From Saccharopolyspora oryzae (GTDB lineage: Bacteria > Actinomycetota > Actinomycetes > Mycobacteriales > Pseudonocardiaceae): a DNA stretch of 64,000 bases. The stretch covers positions 107,892-171,891 of the forward strand of contig NZ_JAQGLA010000009.1 of assembly GCF_027853915.1 (NCBI RefSeq). The letters are read 5' to 3'. Below, one piece after another: positions 25,658-34,489 of the stretch; position 1 is the first letter of the stretch, and each line of letters begins with the position of its first letter. The translations under genes and the position numbers were made by a program. The notes beneath the pieces were generated by a model. It ran no database searches. It was not told the DNA's origin and was given only the letters and a program-made list of their open reading frames with translations.

Positions 25658-27864
25658 CCCGATCCCACCCGTTCGGTTCCGGTCGACTCGTACTCCTTCC
25701 AGCGCTGTGCCAGTGCCTTCTCCTCGGCCGTGGTGATCAGTCCCGCTGGTTCGAACACCTTCGACGGTTCGGCGGGGTGCTCGGTGGCGTCGATCGCGCC
25801 GCCGCGGATCGCTGCCATCGAGCGCCGCGCGGCGTCGACGAGCACGATCACGATCAGGACCGCGAAGACTATGGACAGCGTGCCTTGCACGAACGTGTTG
25901 TAGACGACCTGTTCCATCTGCTCGACGTTCTTGGCCTGGCCCATCGACGTCTTCCCGGCGGCCAGCGCGTCCCGGTACGCGTTGTGCTGCGCCCAATAAC
26001 CGATGGACGGGTTGCCGCTGAAGATCTTCTGCCAGCTCGCGGTGAGGGTGACCACCGCGTCCCACACCAGCGGGATGCCCGGGACCCACACCCACCGCAC
26101 GCGACCGGTCTTGCACATGATCGTCACGCACACCGCCAGCGCGACGGCGGCCAGCAGCTGGTTGGCGATGCCGAACAGCGGGAACAGCGTGTTGATGCCG
26201 CCGAGCGGGTCGGTGACGCCCATCAGCAGGATCGATCCCCACGCCGCGACGATCAGCGCGCTCGTCACGATCGAACCGGTCTTCCACGACGTGTCGCGGA
26301 ACTTCGGGATCAGGTTGCCGAGGGTGTCCTGCAGCATGAACCGGCCGACGCGGGTCCCGGCGTCCACAGTGGTCAGGATGAACAACGCCTCGAACATGAT
26401 CGCGAAGTGGTACCAGAACGCCTTCAGCGCGGCACCGCCGAACACGGCGCCGAGGATCTCCGAGATGCCCACCGCCAGCGTCGGCGCACCGCCGGTGCGC
26501 GACACCAAGGTCTTCTCCTCGACGGCCGCGGCCGCCTGGCCCAGCGCCTCGGGCGTGATGGACACCCCGGGCAGACCCAGTCCGTTGACGAAGGTGGCCG
26601 CGCCTTGCGCGGTGCCACCGGTCGACGTGGCCGCCGAGTTCATCGCGAAGTACAGGCCCTGGTCGATCACGCTCGCCGCGACCAGCGCCATGATCGCCAC
26701 GAACGACTCGGTGAGCATGGCGCCGTAGCCGATCAGCCGGACCTGCCGCTCCTTCGTCACCAGCTTCGGCGTGGTGCCCGAGGAGATCAGCGCGTGGAAA
26801 CCGGAGAGCGCACCGCAGGCGATCGTGATGAACACGAACGGGAACAGCGAACCGGAGAAGGCCGGCCCCTTGCCGTTGAAGGCGAACTCGGTGAAGGCGG
26901 GCATCACCGTGCTCGGCAGCGTGATCAGGATGCCGACCGCCAGCAGCGCGATCGTGCCGACCTTCATGAAGGTGGACAGGTAGTCGCGCGGGGCGAGGAG
27001 CATCCACACGGGCAGCACGGAGGCGAGGAAGCCGTAGCCGATCAGGCACCAGACCAGCGCGACCTCGCTGAGCGTGAAGACACCGGCCAGCGGTGAGGCG
27101 GCCACCCACCCGCCCGCGACGATGGCCAGCACCAGCAGCGCGCACCCGATGACGCTGACCTCGATGATCCGGCCCGGCCGCAGGTAGCGCAGGTAGAACC
27201 CCATGAACAGGGCGATCGGGATGGTCATCGCGATGGAGAACACGCCCCACGGCGACTTGGCCAGCGCGTTGACCACCACCAGCGCCAGCACCGCCAGCAG
27301 GATGATCATGATCGCGAGCACGGCGACCAGGGCGGCCACGCCGCCGACCGGCCCGATCTCGTCGCGCGCCATCTGGCCGAGGGAACGGCCGTTGCGGCGC
27401 ATCGAGAAGAACAGCACCAGCAGGTCCTGCACCGCGCCGGCGAAGATGACGCCGACGATGATCCAGATCGTGCCCGGCAGGTAGCCCATCTGCGCCGCCA
27501 GCACCGGGCCGACGAGCGGACCGGCACCGGCGATCGCGGCGAAGTGGTGCCCGTAGAGCACCCGGCGGTCGGTGCGGTGGAAGTCGAGGCCGTTCTCCAG
27601 CCGCTCGGCCGGGGTGGCGCGCTTGTCGTCCGCTCGCAACACCTTCGTGACGATGAACCGGGCGTAGAACCGGTACGCGATGGCGTAGGAGGCGAGTGCG
27701 GCGAAGACGAACCACACCGCGTTCACCGGTTCGTCGCGGGAGAGCGCCAAGATCGACCACGCCACGGCACCGATCAGCGAGATCGCGACCCAGATCGCGA
27801 TCCGCACCGGGGTCCAGCGCGGTTTGTCGTCCGCCTCGACCGGCGGTGTGCCGGCCGCGGTCAT
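25654..27864 (-). CDS. cstA: CstA carbon-starvation family transporter (pyruvate/peptide)
   Basis: About 736 aa, 16-18 membrane segments. CstA hallmarks: LYGHHFAAIAGAGPLVGPVLAAQMGYLPGTIWIIVGVIFAGAVQDLLVLFFSMRRNGRSLGQ split over the N-terminal third, SGFHALISSGTTPKLV, and FWYHFAIMFEALFILTTVDAGTR. E. coli CstA is reported to import pyruvate and to help with peptide use under starvation. The ATG at 27864 overlaps a six-codon leader ORF that has the good Shine-Dalgarno. The downstream partner ybdD is broken by the IS607 element. Confidence 0.9.
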   Translation of the reverse strand: MTAAGTPPVEADDKPRWTPVRIAIWVAISLIGAVAWSILALSRDEPVNAVWFVFAALASYAIAYRFYARFIVTKVLRADDKRATPAERLENGLDFHRTDRRVLYGHHFAAIAGAGPLVGPVLAAQMGYLPGTIWIIVGVIFAGAVQDLLVLFFSMRRNGRSLGQMARDEIGPVGGVAALVAVLAIMIILLAVLALVVVNALAKSPWGVFSIAMTIPIALFMGFYLRYLRPGRIIEVSVIGCALLVLAIVAGGWVAASPLAGVFTLSEVALVWCLIGYGFLASVLPVWMLLAPRDYLSTFMKVGTIALLAVGILITLPSTVMPAFTEFAFNGKGPAFSGSLFPFVFITIACGALSGFHALISSGTTPKLVTKERQVRLIGYGAMLTESFVAIMALVAASVIDQGLYFAMNSAATSTGGTAQGAATFVNGLGLPGVSITPEALGQAAAAVEEKTLVSRTGGAPTLAVGISEILGAVFGGAALKAFWYHFAIMFEALFILTTVDAGTRVGRFMLQDTLGNLIPKFRDTSWKTGSIVTSALIVAAWGSILLMGVTDPLGGINTLFPLFGIANQLLAAVALAVCVTIMCKTGRVRWVWVPGIPLVWDAVVTLTASWQKIFSGNPSIGYWAQHNAYRDALAAGKTSMGQAKNVEQMEQVVYNTFVQGTLSIVFAVLIVIVLVDAARRSMAAIRGGAIDATEHPAEPSKVFEPAGLITTAEEKALAQRWKEYESTGTERVGSG

Positions 27865-27881
27865 GCCGCAGTTGCTTTCAT
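27861..27881 (-). CDS. Six-codon leader ORF overlapping cstA start
   Basis: On the minus strand an ATG at 27881 opens MKATAA-stop; its TGA overlaps the cstA ATG (ATGA). The only strong Shine-Dalgarno here, GGAGGAG, is 6 nt before this ATG and 23 nt before the cstA ATG. This suggests cstA is translated by re-initiation after the mini-ORF. A one-base sequence error placing the first ATG in frame with cstA is an alternative. Confidence 0.4.
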   Translation of the reverse strand: MKATAA

Positions 27882-28260
27882 GCGTGGCTCCTCCGTCGGA
27901 GTGCTTGCCGTGCGTTCTGAGAGCCGGTCTTTGCTCCTCGTTTTGTCTTTGATGCGCCGCAGGCGCATAGCCCACCCTCGGCGCTTGCACCGCCACGCAA
28001 AATGAGTTCAAAGACAGGCACCCAGGCACACCGGGACCGCGGGGCGTCGATCGGCTCGTACGTCCTGCGATGTGGGAACGGCCCTGGTTTTTCGCTGTTC
28101 GCTGGGGTTCACTACCGCATCGTCCGAACACCTCCCGCGTTTTTCGTCCTCGCCCAACAGTTGCCGGTGCTGACCGGAAGGTTTACCGGCGGTCGAAACG
28201 GAATTCGCCACCGGCGGCGAACCGCACCGGTGGCCGCCCCAGCCCGAGTGCGGAGAATCC
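27882..28260. promoter_or_regulatory. Divergent control region between cstA and the symporter
   Basis: 379 bp without a gene. Contents: a perfect hairpin ATGCGCC-gca-GGCGCAT (27952-27968); a GGTTTACCG element (28180-28188), also found upstream of the RidA gene; and an inverted repeat GCCACCGG/CCGGTGGC (28207-28214, 28227-28234) just before the symporter ribosome binding site. No -10/-35 pair is convincing. Confidence 0.45.
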
Positions 28261-29811
28261 ATGGACAACGTCGTCGCGGTGGTCACGTGCGCGGTGGTCG
28301 TGCTCGCCGGTTCGGTGGGAACTCTCGTCGCTGCCCGGCGATCGGCGTGCGGCCGGGTCCCCGACGACCTCGCTGGGTGGGCGCTGGCCGGTCGCCGGCA
28401 CGGCGGAGGGCTGATGTGGTGCCTGCTCGGCGGCACGATCTACACCGCCTACACCTTCACCGCGGTGCCCGGAGCGGTGTTCAGCTCGGGGGCGATCGGC
28501 TTCTACGCGGTGCCGTACACGGTCCTCAGCTGCGCGATCGGCTTCGTGCTCCTCCCGCGGCTCGTCTCGGTAGCGCGGGCGCACGGCTACGTCACCGTCG
28601 CCGACTTCGTCCGGGGCCGCTACGGTTCGCCGCTGCTGGCGCTGGCCGTGGCGTTGACCGGGATCTTCGCCACGATGCCCTACGTCGCGCTGCAGCTGAT
28701 CGGCATCCGGGCGGTGCTCACCGTGCTCGGCCTGTACTCCGGTGGCATGGCCGGGGATCTGGTGCTGGCCGTGGTGTTCGCGATCCTGGCGTTGTCGACC
28801 TATCGCTACGGGTTGCGCGCACCGGTCTTCGCCGCGGTGATCAAGGCAGTGCTCGTGGTGGCCTGCACGGTGGTGGTGGCGGCACTGGCCGTGGCGAAGT
28901 TGGGGACTCCGCCCGAGATTCTCGAACGTGCCGGCGGGGCAGAGGTGTTGGCGCTGTCGCCCGCGTTGTGGCCGGCCTTCGCGTCGCTGGCACTGGGTTC
29001 CGCGCTCGCGCTGTTCGCCTTCCCGCACGTGCTGATGGTCGCCTTCTCCGCGCGCGGCCCGGACGTACTGCGCCGAACGTCGGGTGGACTGCTCGGCTGG
29101 GCCGGCATGCTGGCCGTGTTCGCGCTGCTGGGGGTGGCCGCGCTGGCTGCGGGCGTGGTGCTGCCACCCGGCCAGAGCGAGCTGGCCGTTCCGGTGTTGA
29201 TGGGTGTGCTCGCGCCGAGCTGGCTGGCCGGGATCCTGTTCGGGGTGCTGGTGGTGGCAGCGCTGGTGCCGGCCGCGGTGATGTCCATGGGCGCGGCGGC
29301 GCTGTTCGCCCGCAACGTCTACGTCGAGTTCGTCAACCCGACCGCCACCGACGCCCAGGAGGCGCGGATGGCGCGGCTGACCTCGCTGGTGGTCAAGATC
29401 GGTGCCCTGGCGTTCGCGCTCGGCCTGCGCGACCAGGCCGCGATCAACCTGCACCTGCTCGGCGCGGTCTGGGTGCTGCAGACCCTGCCCATGATCGTGC
29501 TGGGGTTGCTGCGGCACACCCCGCGCCCGTTCGCGCTGCTGGCCGGCTGGCTGACGGGCATGGTCGCGGGCACCGTGCTGGTCAACGAGGGCGGCTTCAC
29601 CCCGCTGGTCGTCGTCCACTTCGGCCAGTTCACCGCGCACGTCTACACCGGAATCGTCGCTCTGGCGGTGAACATCGCGGTGACCGCGGCGACGCAGGCG
29701 CTGCTGCGCGGACTCCGGGTCCCGCGCGCGCCCTCGGGCGTGATCCATCCGATCCACCCACCGCGGGTGCTCCGGGAGGGGGTGCGACGCCGTGACTCCG
29801 GGATCTCCTGA
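28261..29811 (+). CDS. Sodium:solute symporter family protein (monocarboxylate/pantothenate-type)
   Basis: 516 aa, about 13 helices. SSS-family marks: VTVADFVRGRYGSPLLALAV, PYVALQLIGIRAVLTVLG, FAFPHVLMVAFSARGPDVLRRT and AAVMSMGAAALFARNVYVEF. Closest in style to MctP/PanF-like carriers of lactate, pyruvate or related acids; this and the divergent cstA make monocarboxylate uptake the likely theme. Its last 20 bases overlap the sigma factor gene, so the two are co-transcribed. Confidence 0.82.
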   Translation: MDNVVAVVTCAVVVLAGSVGTLVAARRSACGRVPDDLAGWALAGRRHGGGLMWCLLGGTIYTAYTFTAVPGAVFSSGAIGFYAVPYTVLSCAIGFVLLPRLVSVARAHGYVTVADFVRGRYGSPLLALAVALTGIFATMPYVALQLIGIRAVLTVLGLYSGGMAGDLVLAVVFAILALSTYRYGLRAPVFAAVIKAVLVVACTVVVAALAVAKLGTPPEILERAGGAEVLALSPALWPAFASLALGSALALFAFPHVLMVAFSARGPDVLRRTSGGLLGWAGMLAVFALLGVAALAAGVVLPPGQSELAVPVLMGVLAPSWLAGILFGVLVVAALVPAAVMSMGAAALFARNVYVEFVNPTATDAQEARMARLTSLVVKIGALAFALGLRDQAAINLHLLGAVWVLQTLPMIVLGLLRHTPRPFALLAGWLTGMVAGTVLVNEGGFTPLVVVHFGQFTAHVYTGIVALAVNIAVTAATQALLRGLRVPRAPSGVIHPIHPPRVLREGVRRRDSGIS

Positions 29812-30376
29812 CCGCACGGACTCCGCGGCTGATCGGCGGCAGTCGCACGAGGTGCCGCCCACCGAGCCGAGCATGGACATCCGCGACGTGGAGCGGGAAT
29901 CGGCGATGGTGCGGCTGTTCGACGGTCACCACACGCAGCTGCTGCGGCTGGCCGTCCTGCTCGGCGCGGAGCAGGACGCCGAGGACATCGTGGCCGAGGC
30001 GTTCTGCCAGCTGCACCGCGGTTGGTACCGCCTGCGCGATCCCGAAGCGGGCCCGCGCTACCTCCGCTCCGTGGTGGTGAACCTGGTTCGGATGCGCATC
30101 CGCCACCTCAAGGTGCTGCGCAAGCACATCGACGTCCAGGAACCCAGCATCGAGTCGGCGGAGGCCACCGCGCTGCTGCACGAGGACCAGCGGCGGGTGG
30201 TGGACGCCCTGAACTCCCTCCCGGCGCGGCAGCGCGAGGCGTTGGTGCTGCGGTACTGGCTGGACCTGAAGGAATCCGAGATCGCCGAAGCCATGGGCAT
30301 CAGCAAGGGGGCGGTCAAATCGCACACGTCGCGCGGAATGCAAGCGCTGTCGCGGGCGATGGGGGCACACTCGTGA
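29792..30376 (+). CDS. ECF-type RNA polymerase sigma factor (SigE-like)
   Basis: 194 aa from a GTG at 29792 with GGGAGGGGG 9 nt upstream, inside the end of the symporter gene. Region 2: MVRLFDGHHTQLLRLAVLLGAEQDAEDIVAEAFCQLHRGWYRLRDPEAGPRYL in several blocks; region 4: LNSLPARQREALVLRYWLDLKESEIAEAMGISKGAVKSHTSRGMQAL. An ATG at 29873 is an alternative start but lacks a Shine-Dalgarno. The small membrane protein overlapping its end may restrain it. Confidence 0.88.
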   Translation: MTPGSPDRTDSAADRRQSHEVPPTEPSMDIRDVERESAMVRLFDGHHTQLLRLAVLLGAEQDAEDIVAEAFCQLHRGWYRLRDPEAGPRYLRSVVVNLVRMRIRHLKVLRKHIDVQEPSIESAEATALLHEDQRRVVDALNSLPARQREALVLRYWLDLKESEIAEAMGISKGAVKSHTSRGMQALSRAMGAHS

Positions 30377-30639
30377 CCGTGCGCGACCCGGAGGAACAGC
30401 TGCGCGAGACGCTCGACGTGCTCGCGACGTCGGTGGTGGCCTCACCCGACGCCTACGCCAAGGCCCGGTCGGAGTGGCAGCGCCGGGAGCGCCGCCGCAG
30501 GCTCATCATGCTCGTGCTGGCACTGCTCATCGTCGCCGCGGCCGATGTCGTCGGTTTGTGGGCGCTGAACTCGCTGTCCGCGCCGCCGCCTCCGCACGCC
30601 CCCGGCGGTGACCCGGTGGAGATCGTCATCCAGCCCTGA
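30373..30639 (+). CDS. Small single-pass membrane protein, possible anti-sigma partner
   Basis: 88 aa starting with GTG that overlaps the sigma factor stop (GTGA). A cytoplasmic N-terminal segment (RDPEEQLRETLDVLATSVVASPDAYAKARSEWQ), a basic stretch QRRERRRRR, one hydrophobic helix (LIMLVLALLIVAAADVVGLWAL) and a proline-rich outer tail. The position and topology fit a membrane-bound anti-sigma factor, but there is no zinc (HxxxCxxC) motif and I recognise no family. Confidence 0.6.
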   Translation: MTVRDPEEQLRETLDVLATSVVASPDAYAKARSEWQRRERRRRLIMLVLALLIVAAADVVGLWALNSLSAPPPPHAPGGDPVEIVIQP

Positions 30640-30704
30640 TCCGCGCACCACGACGCCACCTCCGCTCCCGCGCGCAGCAGAGGTGGCGTCGCAGTGCGCG
30701 GATC
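30638..30704. terminator. Long bidirectional terminator
   Basis: Two nested perfect stems of 11 bp each: GATCCGCGCAC (30638-30648) with 30694-30704, and GACGCCACCTC (30652-30662) with 30680-30690, separated by a 3-nt internal loop. It overlaps the stop region of both convergent genes. Confidence 0.8.
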
Positions 30705-32115
30705 AGGCCATCTTGCCCGCCAGGTCCCACATCGCGTCGACGACTCGCTCGACGTCGTCGCGCTGGTGGAACAGGTGGGTGGAGATGCGCACCGGTGCGT
30801 GCTTCTGGGCCGAACCGATCACCGGGAAGTCGACGTTGCGGATGACGATGCCGTACTCGTCCTTCATCCGCGCCACGAACTGGTCGGACTTGGCCTTGTC
30901 CAGCACGTCGGCCGGGTTGCGGAACGGGTTGAACGAGGACAGCGCGCACACCAGCCGCGGGTCGTCCTTCGGCGAGTACAGCGAGGCCACGCCCCACCGC
31001 TCGGTGACGAGTTCCTTGAGGTAGGCGGAAAGTTCGAGCGCGTGGTCCTGGATGCGCTGCCTGCCGATGCGGTCCCACACCTCGCAGGCGTTGCGCACGC
31101 CCTCCATGATCGCGATGCTCCCGTTGCCGACCGACTGGAGGTACTTCGCGATGTCGTAGCTCTCCTTGCTCCCGCTGGAACGCGGGGGCAAGCCGCCTTC
31201 CTCCGGGTAGCTGCTGGACACCACCGGCCAGAACTCGGGCAGCGGGTTCGGGTTGTGCTGCGGCAGCACCTTGTTGCGGATGTAGAGCACCCCGGTGCCG
31301 CCGGGTCCGCATTGCCACTTCGCGGCCGAACCGGCCAGGAAGTCCACGCCGAGCGCGTGGAAGTCGTAGGCCATCATGCCCGGGATGTGGGCGCCGTCGA
31401 CCACGGTGGTCACACCGTGCGCCTGAGCAAGCTTGGCCAGCAGCTGGATCGGCAGCATCGTGCCGGTCTTGTAGGTGGGTGCGGAGAACAGCATCACCTT
31501 CGTGCGGCTGCTGATCGCCCGCTCGAACGCCGCGACGTAGTCCTCGGCGCGCTGGTCGTTGCCGACCGGCAGCTCCACCCGCTTGAGCACCACGCCGTAC
31601 CGGTCCCTGGCCAGCGCCATGGGAACGTTGCCACCGGGGTGTTCGTGGTTGGTGGTGAGGATTTCATCCCCGGCGCGCAGGTTGAGGCCAGCCAGGATCT
31701 TCGACATGCCATCGCTGGTGTTGTGCGAGATCACCAGTTCGTCGGGGTCGCAGCCGTATCCCTTGGCGGCCACCGCGCGGACGTCGGCGAAGTCGCTGTA
31801 GGCCGACTTCGCGCCGACGGCGACCTCGCGGTGCACGCGGTCCAGGGTGTCGACCACCTCGCGCGGCGGCGAACCGACGGTGCCGACGTTCATGAAAAGC
31901 ACGTTCTTGTCGAGCATGAAAAGCCGCTCGACCTCGCGCCAGTAGGCGTCGTTGGATCCGGTGGGCAAGTTCGCCGCCAGCGGTGTCAGCTCGGCGGCTC
32001 CGGCCGCGGAGGACAACCCGGTGGTGCTCAACCCGGCGACGGCGGCACCGGCCCCGGCGATGCGCAGGAAACCCCTGCGGGACAAGTCGTTCGTTCTGCT
32101 CGAAAGTTTCGGCAC
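30703..32115 (-). CDS. Tat-exported class V aminotransferase-fold PLP enzyme
   Basis: 470 aa from a GTG at 32115 with AAAGGA 8 nt upstream. The N terminus has a clear Tat motif SRRGFLRIAGAGAAVAG followed by an AxA site, so a PLP enzyme would be exported folded with cofactor. Class V features follow: MNVGTVGSPPREV, HNTSDGMSKILAGL, TTNHEHPGGN, VDGAHIPGM, and the PLP lysine in GSAAKWQCGPGGTGVLYI. It resembles the isopenicillin-N-epimerase-like branch. The exported RidA gene lies 28 bp upstream. Reaction unknown. Confidence 0.82.
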   Translation of the reverse strand: MPKLSSRTNDLSRRGFLRIAGAGAAVAGLSTTGLSSAAGAAELTPLAANLPTGSNDAYWREVERLFMLDKNVLFMNVGTVGSPPREVVDTLDRVHREVAVGAKSAYSDFADVRAVAAKGYGCDPDELVISHNTSDGMSKILAGLNLRAGDEILTTNHEHPGGNVPMALARDRYGVVLKRVELPVGNDQRAEDYVAAFERAISSRTKVMLFSAPTYKTGTMLPIQLLAKLAQAHGVTTVVDGAHIPGMMAYDFHALGVDFLAGSAAKWQCGPGGTGVLYIRNKVLPQHNPNPLPEFWPVVSSSYPEEGGLPPRSSGSKESYDIAKYLQSVGNGSIAIMEGVRNACEVWDRIGRQRIQDHALELSAYLKELVTERWGVASLYSPKDDPRLVCALSSFNPFRNPADVLDKAKSDQFVARMKDEYGIVIRNVDFPVIGSAQKHAPVRISTHLFHQRDDVERVVDAMWDLAGKMA

Positions 32116-32143
32116 TGCCAGATCCTTTCGGGTTCTGCTGGAG

Positions 32144-32665
32144 CTATCGGACTGCGATCGCGGAGATCTCGACCTTGGCGTCCTTCGGCACCCGGACGAC
32201 CTGCACGGTGGCCCGCGCCGGCGGCGCGCCTTCGGTGAAGAACTCGGCGTAGGCGGCGTTGAACCGCTCGAAGTCGGCGAGGTCGGACAAGTAGACGGTG
32301 GTGCTGACGACCTGCGCCATCTCGAGGTGATCGGCCGCGAGCACCGCCCGAACGTTGCGAAGCACCTGCCGGGTCTGCTCCTCGACGGGCGCATCGGCGA
32401 GCAGCTTTCCGGTGGACGGGTCGATCGGCAGCTGCCCGGACACGAACACCATCTGACCGGTCGAAATGCCTTGCGAGTACGGGCCGATCGCTTGCGGTGC
32501 GTCGGGCGGGTTGAGCGGCCGGTGCCCTACCAGGCGATCGGCCCCGGCCCAGGCGCTGCTGCCGAGGACCGCCAGCGCGAGCGCCGCGGCAACGGCTCCG
32601 AGCCGCCACCTGCGGACTCTGGAAGGACTTCGGGAGCTTCCCTGCACTTCTTGCGGATCGTCCAT
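32144..32665 (-). CDS. Membrane-anchored or secreted RidA-family protein
   Basis: 173 aa from an ATG at 32665 with GGAGG 6 nt upstream. Residues 20-40 form a hydrophobic signal or anchor (WRLGAVAAALALAVLGSSAWAG); the rest is a complete RidA/YjgF domain: APQAIGPYSQGISTGQMVFVSGQLPIDP, TRQVLRNVRAVL, VSTTVYLSDLADFERFNAAYAEFF, PPARATVQVVRVPKDAKVEISAIAV. The Arg in the PPARATV motif and the Glu near the end, both used for imine hydrolysis in RidA, are present. It is probably coexpressed with the exported PLP enzyme, whose imine products it could hydrolyse outside the membrane. Confidence 0.82.
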   Translation of the reverse strand: MDDPQEVQGSSRSPSRVRRWRLGAVAAALALAVLGSSAWAGADRLVGHRPLNPPDAPQAIGPYSQGISTGQMVFVSGQLPIDPSTGKLLADAPVEEQTRQVLRNVRAVLAADHLEMAQVVSTTVYLSDLADFERFNAAYAEFFTEGAPPARATVQVVRVPKDAKVEISAIAVR

Positions 32666-32736
32666 GCACAACCTCCAGCGCGACGTGGTTCACCGGTTGG
32701 TGCGGTCGGCTGTTTGGTTGCCGATCGGGAGGCACC

Positions 32737-32807
32737 GGTTTACCGCTCAGCAGTGGGAAATGTGAACTTCACCAGCTGAACCGGTTCGCACCCGATCGCG
32801 GTAAACC
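32737..32807. repeat. Inverted pair of GGTTTACCGC elements upstream of the RidA gene
   Basis: GGTTTACCGC at 32737-32746 and its exact complement at 32798-32807, centres 61 bp apart, upstream of RidA. GGTTTACCG also occurs at 28180 before the symporter-sigma operon. It could be a -35-like element for the sigma factor at 29792 or a repressor site. Confidence 0.35.
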
Positions 32808-32871
32808 CGGCGACACCGCAGCGCAACATGAAGTGGGGGAGAGCTGCGCGCTCAGCAGGTCCAATGTCGAA

Positions 32872-32908
32872 GGGTCCGCCCGCCGCGCGGAACGCAGTGG
32901 GCGGACCC
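32872..32908. terminator. Hairpin, probable terminator left from a lost gene
   Basis: GGGTCCGCCC (32872-32881) pairs perfectly with 32899-32908 across a 17-nt loop. A second palindrome GCTCCACC-G-GGTGGAGC follows at 32918-32934. Both sit just downstream of the enolase-superfamily remnant on the minus strand. Confidence 0.5.
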
Positions 32909-32937
32909 TCCGGTCGTGCTCCACCGGGTGGAGCAGG

Positions 32938-33054
32938 TCAGTTTCACCAGTCGTGCACCCCGGCGCCAGTAGCCGCCGCGGTACAGGTACTGCCAGCTGT
33001 CCTCGATGCGGTGCACATCGCGCCCGACCAGCAGCGGGGCGACGCGCTCACTCC
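32938..33054 (-). pseudogene. Mandelate racemase/enolase-superfamily dehydratase, internal fragment
   Basis: On the minus strand the sequence encodes [15 protein letters not shown] then [14 protein letters not shown], the capping-domain segment of RspA/mannonate-dehydratase-type enolase-superfamily proteins, and then runs into ARLVKL-stop. Everything before and after is gone (a normal gene has about 400 codons). It is part of the sugar-acid gene remnants around the LacI gene at 33216. Confidence 0.65.
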
Positions 33055-33168
33055 TCTTGACGGCGGATCGATCGAGCGGACCTCCGGATCCGCGAGGTGG
33101 CAGCGCCGGCCGCCACGCGTTCGCGGACGGGCCCGAGTCGGTCCAACCTGGGAAGCCGGGATTTAGAG

Positions 33169-33184
33169 TGGCAACTCGTTGCCA
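33169..33184. promoter_or_regulatory. LacI-type operator TGGCAAC-N2-GTTGCCA, copy 1
   Basis: Two perfect 7-bp arms, TGGCAAC and GTTGCCA, around TC, 32 bp upstream of the GTG start of the LacI gene at 33216. The same arms recur at 34622. It probably mediates autoregulation. Confidence 0.8.
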
Positions 33185-33215
33185 TTTGTTGTCGCCGATT
33201 CCGGGAGGCGGATCC

Positions 33216-34211
33216 GTGGAGCGAGAACGGCCGACGATCTACGACGTGGCACGCCACTGCGGCGTGGCCGCTTCCACGGTGTCCCGCACCTTCAGCAACC
33301 CCGCCAGGGTCAGCGCTGGAACCAGGGAACGGGTGCAGGCGGCCGCCCGCGAGATCGGTTACGAGCCGCGGCCGCTGGCCCGGGCCGAGGCGCCGGGGCG
33401 CATCCGGACGCTGACCCTGGTGGTCTCCGACATCTCCAACCCGTACTACGTCACGGTCATCAAGGCGGCGCAGGCCAGGGCGATCGAGCGCAACTACACC
33501 CTGGCGCTGACCGACAGCGACGAGTCGGCGCAGGTGGAGGCCAACAACCTGCGGCACCTGCTGGCCACCACCAGCGGCGGGATCCTGTCGACCTCCCGGC
33601 TGTCGGACGAGACCGTGCAGCAACTCGCCGGGTACCGGCCACTGGTGATGATCAACCGCGAGATCGAGGGCGTGCCGAGCCTGGTGGTCGACACCGCGGC
33701 CGGGATGCGCAAAGCGGTCCGGCACCTGGCGGTGCTCGGGCACCGCAGGCTCGCCTACCTGTCGGGCCCGCGGAACTCCTGGATCAACGGGCAGCGCTGG
33801 CGCGCGGTCCAGGACGAAGCGTCGTCGCTGGGCCTCCAGGTGTCCTTCCTGGGTCCGTTCGCGCCGAACCGGCAGGGCGGGCAGGAAGCGGCGGAGGCGT
33901 TGATGCTGGGCAAGGGTTCGGCGGCGATCGCCTACAACGACCTCATCGCCATCGGCGCACTGCACCGGCTGCAAGCCGTCGGGGTTAGGGTGCCCGAGGA
34001 CCTCAGCCTGGTCGGTTGCGACGACATCTTCGGCGCGGATTTCACCGTCCCGGGCCTGACCACGATCGCCGGTCCAGCGGACAAGCTCGGCTGGTGCGCG
34101 GTCGACATCTTGCACGAGCGACTGACGGGGCGAGGTGACCTGCAAGCCTCGCGCAGCTTCGAGTCCCACCTGGTGATCAGGGGCTCCACCGGGCCAGCAC
34201 CGCAGGGGTGA
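33216..34211 (+). CDS. LacI-family regulator of a decayed sugar-acid locus
   Basis: 331 aa from a GTG with GGGAGG 8 nt upstream. [37 protein letters not shown], then a complete effector domain ([78 protein letters not shown]). It is flanked by remnants of an enolase-superfamily dehydratase, a GH3 glycosidase and uxaC, so it probably once sensed a uronate or glycoside. The intact symporter at 35007 may be its remaining target through the second operator. Confidence 0.88.
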   Translation: MERERPTIYDVARHCGVAASTVSRTFSNPARVSAGTRERVQAAAREIGYEPRPLARAEAPGRIRTLTLVVSDISNPYYVTVIKAAQARAIERNYTLALTDSDESAQVEANNLRHLLATTSGGILSTSRLSDETVQQLAGYRPLVMINREIEGVPSLVVDTAAGMRKAVRHLAVLGHRRLAYLSGPRNSWINGQRWRAVQDEASSLGLQVSFLGPFAPNRQGGQEAAEALMLGKGSAAIAYNDLIAIGALHRLQAVGVRVPEDLSLVGCDDIFGADFTVPGLTTIAGPADKLGWCAVDILHERLTGRGDLQASRSFESHLVIRGSTGPAPQG

Positions 34212-34290
34212 GGTGGGTGCTCCGCTCCAGCGCTGTCCACAGTGGAGTGTAGCGGTTCGGAGTGAGGCGATTCTCTCCGGTGGTCGGTTC

Positions 34291-34489
34291 GGGGTGGCCG
34301 AGGCGACCGGCCAGTTCTCGACCTGGCCCGGTGAACTCGGGCTGGCCGCGACGCACGATCCCGCGCTGGGCGAGCGGCACGTTCGGGGAGAACCCCGAGC
34401 TCGCCGCCGACATGATCGGTGCCGTGGTGCGCGGTTTCCAGGGCGAGCGGCTCTCGTCTGAGAGCGTTTCGGTCACCACCAAGCACTTC
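34291..34489 (+). pseudogene. GH3 beta-glucosidase-like remnant with internal deletion
   Basis: Two GH3 fragments in different frames. 34291 onward encodes GVAEATGQFSTWPGELGLAA then THDPA; from 34364 one frame over encodes RWASGTFGENPELAADMIG, AVVRGFQGERLSSESV and TTKHF. In intact GH3 enzymes about 40 residues lie between these blocks and PGG follows KHF. A deletion with frameshift and loss of the rest has destroyed the gene. It lies 79 bp after the LacI gene. Confidence 0.7.
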
